From Lepidodermella squamata (taxonomy: Eukaryota > Gastrotricha), in assembly GCA_047495785.1 (NCBI GenBank), contig JBLDXI010000015.1, positions 3,534,001 through 3,598,000 of the forward strand: a DNA stretch of 64,000 nt, in the 5' to 3' direction. Each line of letters starts with the position of its first letter. Position 1 is the stretch's first letter. A program made the translations under genes and the position numbers. The notes under the pieces are model-generated. The model did no database searches and was not told the origin of the DNA. It was given only the letters and a program-made list of their open reading frames with translations. Positions 45,489 through 53,937 of the stretch are shown here, one piece after another.

Positions 45489-46150
45489 GGTCAGGCTACC
45501 GGATAAACCGGCACAGTCAACTGCAAATTATTAGAGACCACGCCCCTGACAAAAATGATTGATCTGCTTGCTTTGTTTATGTTTATTTTCTCTTACTTTT
45601 TATTTCATCAATTTCAGTTTTACGGTGTCAATTCGTTTCATTTTTGATGTTCAGAAAATGTCCATGAATCGCGGCACTCAATGTCGCTTAAAAGATATTC
45701 CCTCAGCTGATTGATTCCGAAATTTATAAGTCTCCATATTATTCATAGATAGTTTTCTCATACATTCTTCAAACTAAGGAAGTTGTTTTGCATTCTATGT
45801 CATGAAAGTAGGGTACTATTATTTACGAAATTCCAATTTTCGCTCAATTTTGAGTGACTCAATTTTCGTTCACAGGATTTTCAAATTTTCTACTGCAGAA
45901 AAAACTACTATCACCTCATCTATTGTTTGTGCATATATTCCATTTTGTTTAAATGTCTGCTGTAGAAAAGGTTCCCGAAATAAGTAAACTTTTAAAGTTG
46001 AAAATTGTTATGAGACATTATTATCGATTCTCATAATTTATTTTCAATTGATTCCTGATCGGAATTATTAACATCAATTTTCATGAATGGCGCTTGATTA
46101 TGCTTGCAAATCGGTTCAAAGAGGATAGAATAATCTGATGTGCTCCACTA
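45489..46150. other. spacer downstream of GPCR copy 2
   Basis: The first ~340 bases repeat the region after copy 1. The rest is AT-rich without a gene. Confidence 0.5.
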
Positions 46151-46164
46151 GGCTATACTTTTAC

Positions 46165-46800
46165 CAAATGGTTGGCTACAGGTGGGTCTGGCATTCTCAG
46201 CGAGGGCGGCTGCTTTCGGGTTTCAAATGCAACTTGTTGCGAGGAAAGCTGGAATCGATATCCTTTTCTACGTGTCCATAATCAGAACGAGCAATGAGGC
46301 GGTTTCAACCTTAGGTCGACCGGTACTCGGTCTGCTTGTCCTGCCTTCTTTCTTCTAAAAAAAAAGAAATCTGAAATCTATATTATAATATTGCAAACAG
46401 GAAAGTAACTCACAGCTCACGGTTAATAAAGGCTCGATCTAAGGCCAAAAAACCTAGCACCCCGCTCGACGTCTGTGGTGGCGGAAATAATTCGAGAGAA
46501 GCAGTAGAAGTTGCAAAATTTGACTGGATCTTAGGTTCTAGTAGTCCAATGGTCAATGGTAAACGCGTTTCTCAGACTTTCGCGTCTACGATTTTTGTAA
46601 TTGTTACCGAAAAGTCTACGAATAAGAATAATGTGCTTTCCTACGAAGCACGTAGACCGTAGAACTGAACGTAGAAAAGAATATCAATTCCAGCTTTCCT
46701 CGCAACAAGTTGCATTTGAAGCCCGAACGCTGCCGCCCTTGCTTAGTATACAGACCCAGCTGTCGCAAACCATTTGACAAAAGTATCACCTTGTGGAACA
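46165..46800. pseudogene. inverted pair of class C GPCR fragments
   Basis: 46167-46275 (CAGGTGGGTCTGGCATTCTCAG...GGAATCGATATCCTTTTCTAC) matches the codons for GWRQVGLVFSARAAAF...GIDILFY of the GPCRs on the plus strand. 46680-46790 is the same segment in inverse orientation. About 400 bases lie between. Both have substitutions and end abruptly, so they are remnants of a third GPCR copy. Confidence 0.75.
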
Positions 46801-47481
46801 GATCTGATGGACCTGAACCTGGGGGTCGATTCAATACAGCGCCGTCGATGAAAACCTTTTTCAACTATTCCGACCAGATATCCATTGAAAATAAAAGATG
46901 AGAATCAAATATAGAAAAAAGAAAAAATATAAAATATAATGAAGATTGTCGGGCTAAATACTGATCGTGATGTCAGGCTCAGCTTTACTTCCAGGAAGTA
47001 TACGCCTTTGACGGAAGTTATGACGGGTCGTTTGAAAACATGTATAGGCGGCGTCTAAACAGCTTGAATCTCTGCAATACAACAGGCGCAGTGTAACTAA
47101 CTAACGAACACATTATATATGGATAAATTATATGGATCCTGTAAGAACATCAGCTCACGAATGCAAGAGCTTAAACAGGTTTAGTATTCTCGAGTTTTAT
47201 ACTCATTTGTTTGCGTCGGTTTTATTTAGTCGGTGAACAGTAAAAAGTGGCGTTTTACCATGCTTTTATGATTTATAAAAGCAACTTTAGGCTCTTAGAT
47301 CGACAAATAATAGGGAACTATTAACTGGAATCGATCTTAACAAAATTCGGTTGCTAAACTCGAACTATTAGGAGTTAAGAGCTTATTTGTTCATATAATC
47401 TTATATCATGTTGATGATACGAAAAGGATCTCCATTTTTACATTGCACTGGGTTTGCCGAAACTTGCCGGAGGATAAATAA
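46801..47481. other. intergenic spacer
   Basis: About 680 bases with no supported gene; TGTATAGGCGGCGTCT occurs near 47040. Confidence 0.4.
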
Positions 47482-48536
47482 TCACTCAGTAGCTACAAGC
47501 CATTCTTTCGGGACATTATCATTGATATATTTCTCGAATTCCTCCAGCAAATCTTTGTCTTCAAAGTGATTGCGCCAGTCTCCAACCTGACCTTTACGCA
47601 TGTATTGATGCTCTCCACTGAACATGCCAACCTTTTTGTACCAAGAGTCTTTCGTCCAAGCGTGCGCTGATCCACCGCGCATCTTTTCGAAACTGGTAAA
47701 ATCTCGGATTCGTTCCACTGTGGCATCGTCGATCTTCTTGCCGAGGAATTCAGCTATTCTGCGAATCGCACCGGCATGATCCTATACATGATTACATCAA
47801 TAGACGATTGCTATGGTTGGAAAACCAATAAATGTACCTTTTTAATGTCTTCGTAGCGAAGGATCAAAAGATTCTTTCCTTGTTTTCGCAAGTCGTAGTA
47901 TGACTTGACATGCTTGTGATACGATCCAGGGAATATATTGCCATCAATGGAAGCTCTCACGAACTCATCAAAAGTTAGTTTAAAGTTGAAACAACCCCCG
48001 GTCAACCCAGTAAAATGATGGTAATTTGATACAAGAGCGTCCTTCGGGTTTCGATATATGTACAAAATGCGGGCTTTGAAAGCATCTTTCGGCAGCAATT
48101 CGCCCGGCAAGTGAGACATGTAGAACCGCTTGCCTGGTTTTGACGCCAGCCTTTCAATTGCCTGAGGCAACGGGGGCTTTGGCATGTCCAAAGGCATGCG
48201 TTCATCAGCAGGCATGACGTTGTCGAAATCCCCTGTCTCAATCAGCCAAATCATGTAGTGCAGCCAATGCGACCCAGACTTGGGATAACTCAGGCAAAAA
48301 ATGTCATCCTCCTTTACGGGCAAATTGTAAATTTGCGGCCAATACAGTGGAAAATAGGCCGGCAACGAGTAACCGTGGAATTTGACAGTTGGCAGACCGC
48401 TGCCATCGACATCAGCCAAGTGAGAGTATTCATCGCTGAGTTTTGCCAGGTATCGCTTTGTCATTTCGTAGTCGGGCTCGTTACGATCATTAGGTAGCAT
48501 TTTTTCGACATCGAATTCTGCCTTTACTGAAGTCAT
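47482..48536 (-). CDS. cytosolic sulfotransferase (SULT family)
   Basis: Two minus-strand exons (47838-48536 and 47482-47781) join in phase 0 to about 332 residues. SULT enzymes move a sulfonate from PAPS to hydroxyl or amine groups of small molecules in the cytosol. Seen: the 5'-phosphosulfate loop CLSYPKSGSHWLHYM, a catalytic-His region FYMSHLPGELLP, the 3'-phosphate motif YIYRNPKDALVSNYHHF, LRYEDIKK, and the C-terminal RKGQVGDWRNHF. The order and spacing are those of a complete enzyme; there is no signal peptide or membrane anchor. The acceptor is not predictable. The usual family length is ~290-300, so this one is a little longer at the N-terminus. Confidence 0.93.
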
Positions 48537-49062
48537 TGCCAGCTAAGGTCACGTGCTTCAACTCCTAATTCTTTGAACAGCAGATCTGTAATGCAGATAT
48601 TTCCTGGAAATTCGCCCAACTTATATACTGATCAGTGTCTGGGAAGGCGTTAAATTCAGCAATCTATTGCGCATTCATGAGCAATATTATAGCTGTTTTC
48701 ATGATTTATCTCCCCAATTTATAACTGCAGGTGTGAAATAAAATTGAAACTAAACATATCAATAGCTCTTTAAATTTATCACCCCTGCGTCGTCTAATGC
48801 GGATTCTTCATCAATTCTTCAACACAGTTAATATTCATCAACACGTCTTATACTACCGACTCTATAAGTAGTAAGAAATACCGCTACTAGCCCGATGGCC
48901 TGCCCAGAAACTTAGAACTCCAACTAAGCTGAATATAGATGACCTGATAACTCGAATTACGAATTTCTCCCGGCCGGTTTTCAATTTATTTATATGCACT
49001 AATAATTTTTACAACGAACTGTTTACTGAAGTTACAAGTTTAGTATTTGTATAGTGACGCTC
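48537..49062. other. intergenic spacer
   Basis: Upstream region of the sulfotransferase gene. No gene or repeat recognised. Confidence 0.4.
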
Positions 49063-49362
49063 TCATCGCTTCCAATGACCAATGCCCCATGGCGACTGGT
49101 TGATTGGACCGTGCGGACCGTGCGGACCGTGCGGAAAAGGAACAAAGTCGCGTGGTGCTTGAACTATTGGACGGGGAAATGGGCAGCCGAGTTCATTGGG
49201 TTGAGGAAAACATCCGCCTTCCTTAAAATTGTACTGATTCATCCTACTCAAATAAGATTGATGAATACTAAGAGTTAGATGAAAATTGTCCACCTGTTTA
49301 GTTTCCTGAGAAAAATTTTCCACAATAAGGACAGCCAAAGCAACTTGAAGAGGCGATATCAC
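49063..49362 (-). CDS. possible short secreted Pro/His/Gly-rich peptide
   Basis: A 99-codon minus-strand frame starts with a moderately hydrophobic segment (MISPLQVALAVLIVENFS) that could be a signal peptide, and later has GGCFPQPNELGCPFPRP and HGPHGPHGP. The opposite strand is also open, the 9-base repeat itself biases translation, and no homologue is recognised, so this may be chance. Confidence 0.3.
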   Translation of the reverse strand: MISPLQVALAVLIVENFSQETKQVDNFHLTLSIHQSYLSRMNQYNFKEGGCFPQPNELGCPFPRPIVQAPRDFVPFPHGPHGPHGPINQSPWGIGHWKR

Positions 49363-49629
49363 AGTCTCGATTTTTACAATACAGGCACTCTACTCCCATG
49401 AATAAGCGATTTGCCAAGAATGATGCAATGCAGCAAAGCGTCATTTAGGTGCTAAGCAACCTCCTGTTTTTTCGATAATAAGCATAGGAATAGAGAGAAT
49501 TGCGAAGCGCCGAAGTTGGTAGCCGCTAAATAATTAAACAGAAACACAGTTGACGTAAAATGCGAGGAAGTACTGAAGTAGCTTAAACTTTCATCAATTT
49601 TACGCCATTTTTTTCCTGATTCGTGCACC

Positions 49630-49755
49630 ATGCCTGGCCAGCAACCACCTAACGTAACTTGTGGTACTCACGCTAACATGCATAATCCTCAACATCCAAC
49701 TTACACGGGACCCTGCAACAAGCAGTGCCAGCATCCGTGCGCAGGGAAGAAATGA
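49630..49755 (+). CDS. 41-residue Cys/His/Pro-rich ORF
   Basis: A short frame (MPGQQPPNVTCGTHANMHNP...) with four Cys, ending QCQHPCAGKK. It has no signal peptide. It lies just outside the first clear Polinton gene and could belong to the element or to the host. Confidence 0.3.
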   Translation: MPGQQPPNVTCGTHANMHNPQHPTYTGPCNKQCQHPCAGKK

Positions 49756-49854
49756 TCTCGACTCCACTGCGAGTGACTCAATTGACAGGAAACTAATAAC
49801 CTCTCATTAAGTTTGTGTAGTTAGTGTTACTAAAACTGCTTATATTCACTATCA

Positions 49855-49953
49855 ATGAGTGGGAAAGGCAAAGATGGCTGTGGTTGCGGTGGTAGTGGAA
49901 AAACGGACAGTGGCGCCAGTGGTCATGGCAAAACAGGATCGAAATCGAAATGA
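49855..49953 (+). CDS. 32-residue Gly/Lys/Ser-rich ORF
   Basis: A short frame (MSGKGKDGCGCGGSGKTDSG...) of low complexity. Together with the ORF at 49630 it forms a pair of tiny, basic, Cys-containing frames before the Polinton. Function unknown; may be chance. Confidence 0.25.
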   Translation: MSGKGKDGCGCGGSGKTDSGASGHGKTGSKSK

Positions 49954-50105
49954 AGCCGCCATCAAAGCTGCAACGCATTTCAACTTATAAATGTTAAAAT
50001 GTTTCAATATATAAATTGGCTGATTACATCCATTATTTAGTTTGAACATTTGAACTATGGAACATTTAAATATTGAAATATTTTAATTTCTCAAATAAAT
50101 ATAAG

Positions 50106-50363
50106 ATGCTTCGTCGCAAGGTAATAAATCCCGACAAAATCAGCCAAGCAATCCATGAATATCAGAATAGCTCTAAGACAGTAGATAAAATCGCAGCTGA
50201 AGTGGGACTCAGCAGAGGCACGATTTACTATCATTTAGGCAAACAACAACGCGTCTCATCGCTGAAGGGCGGTGGCATCAACGTTAGTCTGATTCCAAAG
50301 GATGTCTCTCATGTCGGCGGCAAGGAAGCTTACCTGCTAAGAAGAAGATTTCTCGGTAAATAA
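50106..50363 (+). CDS. helix-turn-helix protein (Polinton)
   Basis: 85 residues from the ATG at 50106 (an earlier in-frame ATG exists at 50073). Residues ~8-45 form a resolvase/Psq-like helix-turn-helix: ISQAIHEYQNSSKTVDKIAAEVG followed by LSRGTIYYHL. This suggests DNA binding, perhaps transcription control of the element. It ends with a basic tail RRRFLGK and has an LKGGG string at ~62. Confidence 0.6.
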   Translation: MLRRKVINPDKISQAIHEYQNSSKTVDKIAAEVGLSRGTIYYHLGKQQRVSSLKGGGINVSLIPKDVSHVGGKEAYLLRRRFLGK

Positions 50364-50370
50364 TATAAGC

Positions 50371-50706
50371 ATGGAGAAAGGATTTCTTTCATACACAGAG
50401 GTCGATGAAATCGTCGATGAGAAGGATCAAGATATTGACAAACTGAAGCAGGAAGTTGAGATTATCAGCGATCAGTATTCCTCGCTCAAGAGACAGTCCT
50501 CAAATACCCGTATTAAGACTTTGGAGAACGAGAAGGCTGTCATTGAACAGAAATACAGTGATTTGCTGATTGCAAGGGAAAAAGAAGATAACGACCGTAA
50601 GTTACAGAGCCAGAGGCGCAAAGCTGAGCTGTCTGAACGGCGACAGAAAATGAAGTCAGATATAGAGAAATTCATAGCTGAAATGAGGGCGCGACGAGAA
50701 AAATAA
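50371..50706 (+). CDS. coiled-coil protein (Polinton)
   Basis: 111 residues, strongly charged, predicted by eye as one long coiled coil from ~15 to the end (heptad-like DKLKQEVEIISDQYSSLKRQ; later RRKAELSERRQKMKSDIEKF). It starts 7 bases after the HTH gene stop. Such proteins may be structural or fibre-like; no family recognised. Confidence 0.6.
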   Translation: MEKGFLSYTEVDEIVDEKDQDIDKLKQEVEIISDQYSSLKRQSSNTRIKTLENEKAVIEQKYSDLLIAREKEDNDRKLQSQRRKAELSERRQKMKSDIEKFIAEMRARREK

Positions 50707-50724
50707 AAATCGTTTTAATACTTA

Positions 50725-50979
50725 ATGAATACTTACTCGAGTGCCCAAGAAGAAATAATCTCATATATAAAGGTGCTTGTTAGAGAACTTCAGATCGACT
50801 GCTTAAGGACGAACACTCAGCTTCAACGCATTTTTGTTGCATTGAGTGTAATCGCCGCGTTGCTAGGGTATTTTGTAAATAGGGATAGAATTAAAAAGCC
50901 TTCGACCATCAAAGGCAATCATGCTAAAGCAGTTAGAGCACCAAAGAAACGTGTGAAATTTTACTCACCTTTTCGCTAG
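50725..50979 (+). CDS. small single-pass membrane protein (Polinton)
   Basis: 84 residues with one hydrophobic helix at ~36-52 (IFVALSVIAALLGYFV) followed by a basic tail (KAVRAPKKRVKFYSPFR). Its end faces the next gene on the minus strand with one base between. Role unknown; may sit in a membrane during assembly or entry. Confidence 0.5.
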   Translation: MNTYSSAQEEIISYIKVLVRELQIDCLRTNTQLQRIFVALSVIAALLGYFVNRDRIKKPSTIKGNHAKAVRAPKKRVKFYSPFR

Positions 50980-50980
50980 C

Positions 50981-51580
50981 TTAAGAGACGTTCACACCGT
51001 GCTTTTTCAGTTCCTCAAGAAATATTTGCGTGCGATCACAATTTAAACTCTTCTGGAGCAACCTTTTCATATCATGGAATTTCTCGTTTTCTCTCATGAT
51101 TACCTGATACTCAGTGTCACTAATGTGGTTATCTTCCAAGGCTGATTTGATCATGTCGCCAATTGAGTTGGCTTTCGACATAGCAAGCGTGGCTATTCGC
51201 TCATGTTTTTCGGCTTTGCGTTCGAACTTCAAGTCAAGCAGGTTGAGAACTAGTATGACCATACCTCCCGAAGCTGCACTGATTTCCAAAAGTAGGCCTG
51301 TGGGAAGGCCCAGTGACATCAGTGCGATTCCACCAATCGCAAGCGATGTTGTGCCGCCCGTAATTCCATGAATAGTAGCTTTGCAAATTGACGAAAAACG
51401 GGAATACCTATTGTAAAGCTTCTTTCTTTTCGATATTTCTGTGTTGAAAACATCATTTAGGCGCCGGAGCTCAGCAAGCCTGAACTCTTGAGTAGAGGAC
51501 ATTTGTAGTCTAGGGGCAGTGGGGTAAATACTTTCTACTGTTTTTAGCTGGTTGTCATTCATTCTGAATGTATGTATCAC
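50981..51580 (-). CDS. membrane-hairpin protein (Polinton)
   Basis: 199 residues. Charged helical N-terminus, two adjacent hydrophobic segments at ~73-118 (TTSLAIGGIALMSLGLPTGL and ASGGMVILVLNLLDL) forming a probable membrane hairpin, then a charged helical C-terminus. The start codon overlaps the stop of the upstream gene (51577-51580), so the two are co-transcribed. No function recognised. Confidence 0.55.
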   Translation of the reverse strand: MIHTFRMNDNQLKTVESIYPTAPRLQMSSTQEFRLAELRRLNDVFNTEISKRKKLYNRYSRFSSICKATIHGITGGTTSLAIGGIALMSLGLPTGLLLEISAASGGMVILVLNLLDLKFERKAEKHERIATLAMSKANSIGDMIKSALEDNHISDTEYQVIMRENEKFHDMKRLLQKSLNCDRTQIFLEELKKHGVNVS

Positions 51581-52236
51581 GTATTCTTTAGGTTAGAAAT
51601 AATCAAAATGTATGACAGTTGTATGCTTTCGTCAGCTGCTGCAATAACCGTTAAGCTATCATTCAATCGGAATTGCTCTATAAAGGAACAGTATTCATTG
51701 CTACTCTCCAAATTAATATTGTTATAGTTGAAGTATTTCGAGAACAAGTTACCGTTGTTTTTGAAGAAATCAAGAGTGAAGGATGTGGCTCTGTTGTCGT
51801 CCAGCCGGAACCACATTTCCACTCTGGCTGTAACGTCCGCTCGAAACACTAAGCTATCGCTTACTTCAGGCATTCCGGAAATCATGTTATCAAAACTTAG
51901 CTTATTCTCGCGCGAAAGAGAAACCTTGCCAGAGCATATCAATCTGGAATCCCGAATCGCGCCATCGTTTGGATTTATTGGTGGATGGATGTTCGTGAGC
52001 CTAGCATTTTTAAAGTCAACAGTCTGATCGGATTGAATCATTAAACAACTTCGCTCAACCCAATTTTTACTAACAGCATCGTTGTCGAAAACGGGACCAC
52101 CCAAATTTTCGATGCAGTAGCTATTCGCGTTTAGGTTTGCCGCAAATGGAGTACTGCCGTCTGCCCTCAAATAAATTGCTGCCTGTCGTGCATTTTCAAA
52201 CCATTCACTAGGAATGAATATTTCATTCGATCTCAT
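51577..52236 (-). CDS. tail-fibre-like structural protein (Polinton)
   Basis: 219 residues. Residues ~33-62 (NLNANSYCIENLGGPVFDND AVSKNWV) follow the N-x-I-x-N-L-x-x-P-x-x-x-x-D-A-x-x-K-x-x-V pattern known from phage tail fibres and some eukaryotic virus fibres; the rest is beta-rich. It may be a vertex fibre or attachment protein. It overlaps the upstream gene by 14 bases. The function is inferred from the motif alone. Confidence 0.5.
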   Translation of the reverse strand: MRSNEIFIPSEWFENARQAAIYLRADGSTPFAANLNANSYCIENLGGPVFDNDAVSKNWVERSCLMIQSDQTVDFKNARLTNIHPPINPNDGAIRDSRLICSGKVSLSRENKLSFDNMISGMPEVSDSLVFRADVTARVEMWFRLDDNRATSFTLDFFKNNGNLFSKYFNYNNINLESSNEYCSFIEQFRLNDSLTVIAAADESIQLSYILIISNLKNT

Positions 52237-52729
52237 AATGAGCGATGACTAGATTATACTTATTCCGCCATTGCCTCAGCGTCTTATCGTTAACCGATTT
52301 CACGTGTACGCTCTGTGCCACAAGGTCGTAGCCATGTTCCTGAGCCAGAGCTTTGATAACAAAGTCAAGGTGCATCATATTTTGATCGGGAAAGAGTTCT
52401 GCATAGCCCGAGTCAAACTTAATAAAGCTCGACATCAACCTCTCAAGTTGAGGAGGTAGCATTTCTATACCGCGCTTTTTAATTACAGTCATTAAATGCC
52501 ATTTTCGTTTGTAAGGTACTAATTTGAATGGCGGGGAGTGCTCACAGTATGGATAGCATAAACCGCAGTTTGGGCATACGTTGAAATTCGCCCTTTCGTC
52601 AAGCAAAAGTTCTGTGGCACACGCATCGCAATACACGTAAGGCATAGTAGAAAATGTCTTTCTCACTGATTTGGAATTCTCAAATATATCTATCAGTTTC
52701 TTCAATTCATCTTCAACGGACGCTTGCAT
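52223..52729 (-). CDS. VLTF3-like zinc-ribbon transcription factor (Polinton)
   Basis: 168 residues. A zinc ribbon near the N-terminus (YCDACATEL, 20 residues later CPNCGLCYPYC) is followed by the YKRKWHLMTVIKKRGIEMLP segment, the hallmark of the viral late transcription factor 3 family (poxvirus A2L type), and a helical C-terminus. In large DNA viruses VLTF3 drives late, structural-gene transcription, which fits its place at the promoter-distal part of the capsid gene block. Confidence 0.7.
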   Translation of the reverse strand: MQASVEDELKKLIDIFENSKSVRKTFSTMPYVYCDACATELLLDERANFNVCPNCGLCYPYCEHSPPFKLVPYKRKWHLMTVIKKRGIEMLPPQLERLMSSFIKFDSGYAELFPDQNMMHLDFVIKALAQEHGYDLVAQSVHVKSVNDKTLRQWRNKYNLVIAHYEIE

Positions 52730-52892
52730 CCTTTTTATCTACGATGGCATTTCTCTTTAACACTCTTATGAATTTATACTTTGTCATACCGCAGAGTGTA
52801 CAAGATCCTGTCCTGATCGCTCTGTTATTACGAGTTGCTAATTGCTGCTCATTCACTGTATTAGTGTTTTTCCTACAATGCAGGCAATACAT
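52713..52892 (-). CDS. small zinc-ribbon protein (Polinton)
   Basis: A 59-residue frame starting MYCLHCRKNTNTVNE with a second CxxC at SCTLCG, i.e. a four-Cys zinc ribbon with a basic tail. The start at 52892 lies just inside the end of the protease gene block (52895) and its stop overlaps the VLTF3-like start by 17 bases. MYCxxC...CxxCG mini-proteins are known in Polinton-like viruses, where function is unsettled. Tight packing between neighbours supports it as a real gene. Confidence 0.65.
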   Translation of the reverse strand: MYCLHCRKNTNTVNEQQLATRNNRAIRTGSCTLCGMTKYKFIRVLKRNAIVDKKDASVR

Positions 52893-52894
52893 AT

Positions 52895-53353
52895 CTAGCT
52901 TAACAATAGATTTTTCAGTAAGTCATCATTGTGCGGCGACCCAGTGTTATTGAAGTCCAGCAAAATAGCTAACTTATCCCTACCTTTAGCTAGTTCTCTT
53001 AGAAAGTAAATGGCATAGAAGCCACATGCAACAGAGCCAGGATGCTGTATATCGTGTGTGGAATACCAAATTACTCGTTTTCCACGACGCTGAATGATCT
53101 CATTAGGGCATATAAACCCGAAGCTATCGAAGTAGATTATTTCAGTCGACTTCACAGCCATTGAGACCCAATGACTTCCGCGGTTAACTTTATCGTCCAG
53201 GTTAATGACGTAATATCCTCGTTGAAGTGTAGCAGGAAGGTCGTCCCGAGCGTAACAGCCCTTGAAGTCGTTTCCGAGAAGCCTCTTTAAAGCTTCGGTT
53301 ATCTCAAGATTGGATAGAGGATAAAACCCGCGATTTTTCAGTTTTTTTCCCAC
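52895..53353 (-). CDS. PRO: adenovirus-type cysteine protease (Polinton)
   Basis: 152 residues. It has the Ulp1/adenain triad in order: His in GSHWVSM, Asp in IIYFDSFGF, Gln in DIQHPGS, and the nucleophile Cys in VACGFYAIYFL. In adenoviruses and Polintons this enzyme matures capsid proteins. It overlaps the neighbouring minor capsid gene by 16 bases. The triad appears intact. Confidence 0.9.
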   Translation of the reverse strand: MGKKLKNRGFYPLSNLEITEALKRLLGNDFKGCYARDDLPATLQRGYYVINLDDKVNRGSHWVSMAVKSTEIIYFDSFGFICPNEIIQRRGKRVIWYSTHDIQHPGSVACGFYAIYFLRELAKGRDKLAILLDFNNTGSPHNDDLLKNLLLS

Positions 53354-53916
53354 GGCATGTAAACCCCTTTTCCGAATAAGGTCGGAAGAAATGCACCCAG
53401 TAAGCTTGATACAAGCGGCAATATAAAAGCTCCACCCTGTTGCTCTATGTGGCTTTTAATTGCCTTGCTACTGCCAGCAGGCACAATTTGTCGGGACTCC
53501 AGAAGCGAAACCGCCTTTTGCAGTTCATCTAAATCCTCTTTTGGTATTGTCAGCGACACGCCTTTGCCTACGATCTTGTCAGCTGCTGTACTGGCGAGGG
53601 AACTGGCAAGGCCGCTCAGCGCTGCAACGGCTACAGGGGCTATAAATTTAGAAGCTGTGGCAAGCGCTGGTAACAGGAACCCGCCAGACTGATTCTTCCG
53701 GAGCTGAGTTTTGCTCAGTTTAATATCAAGCCCTTTCATCCTTTGTTTGCTCTTCATTACTTTATCTATCTGCCTTTGCGTCAACAACAACTTGGAACCA
53801 TTTGGATCTGCAAGAAGCTGATCAATTGTGAAACGCAATACAACTTGGCCTGGTTTTTGAAATGCTCTTCTCTGGGTCTCTGTTAGTTTAATGTCGAATG
53901 GAATGTATTTAGTCAT
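53338..53916 (-). CDS. minor virion protein with hydrophobic segments (Polinton)
   Basis: 192 residues: basic N-terminal half (TQRQIDKVMKSKQRMKGLDI), then QSGGFLLPALATASKFIAPV with an amphipathic or membrane-active stretch, and a second QQGGAFILPLVSSLLGAFLP near the C-terminus. Two GG(F/A)xLP sites that could be cut by the viral protease each release a hydrophobic segment, as in adenovirus pVI-like or pX-like proteins. The role is inference from layout and its place between protease and major capsid genes. Confidence 0.6.
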   Translation of the reverse strand: MTKYIPFDIKLTETQRRAFQKPGQVVLRFTIDQLLADPNGSKLLLTQRQIDKVMKSKQRMKGLDIKLSKTQLRKNQSGGFLLPALATASKFIAPVAVAALSGLASSLASTAADKIVGKGVSLTIPKEDLDELQKAVSLLESRQIVPAGSSKAIKSHIEQQGGAFILPLVSSLLGAFLPTLFGKGVYMPWEKN

Positions 53917-53937
53917 TATTATTCTAAGTTAGAAAAT

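Noticed and set aside
49400-50105. Left terminal inverted repeat of the Polinton
   Set aside because: Could not be identified without the right end; no convincing repeat or 6-bp target duplication visible alone.
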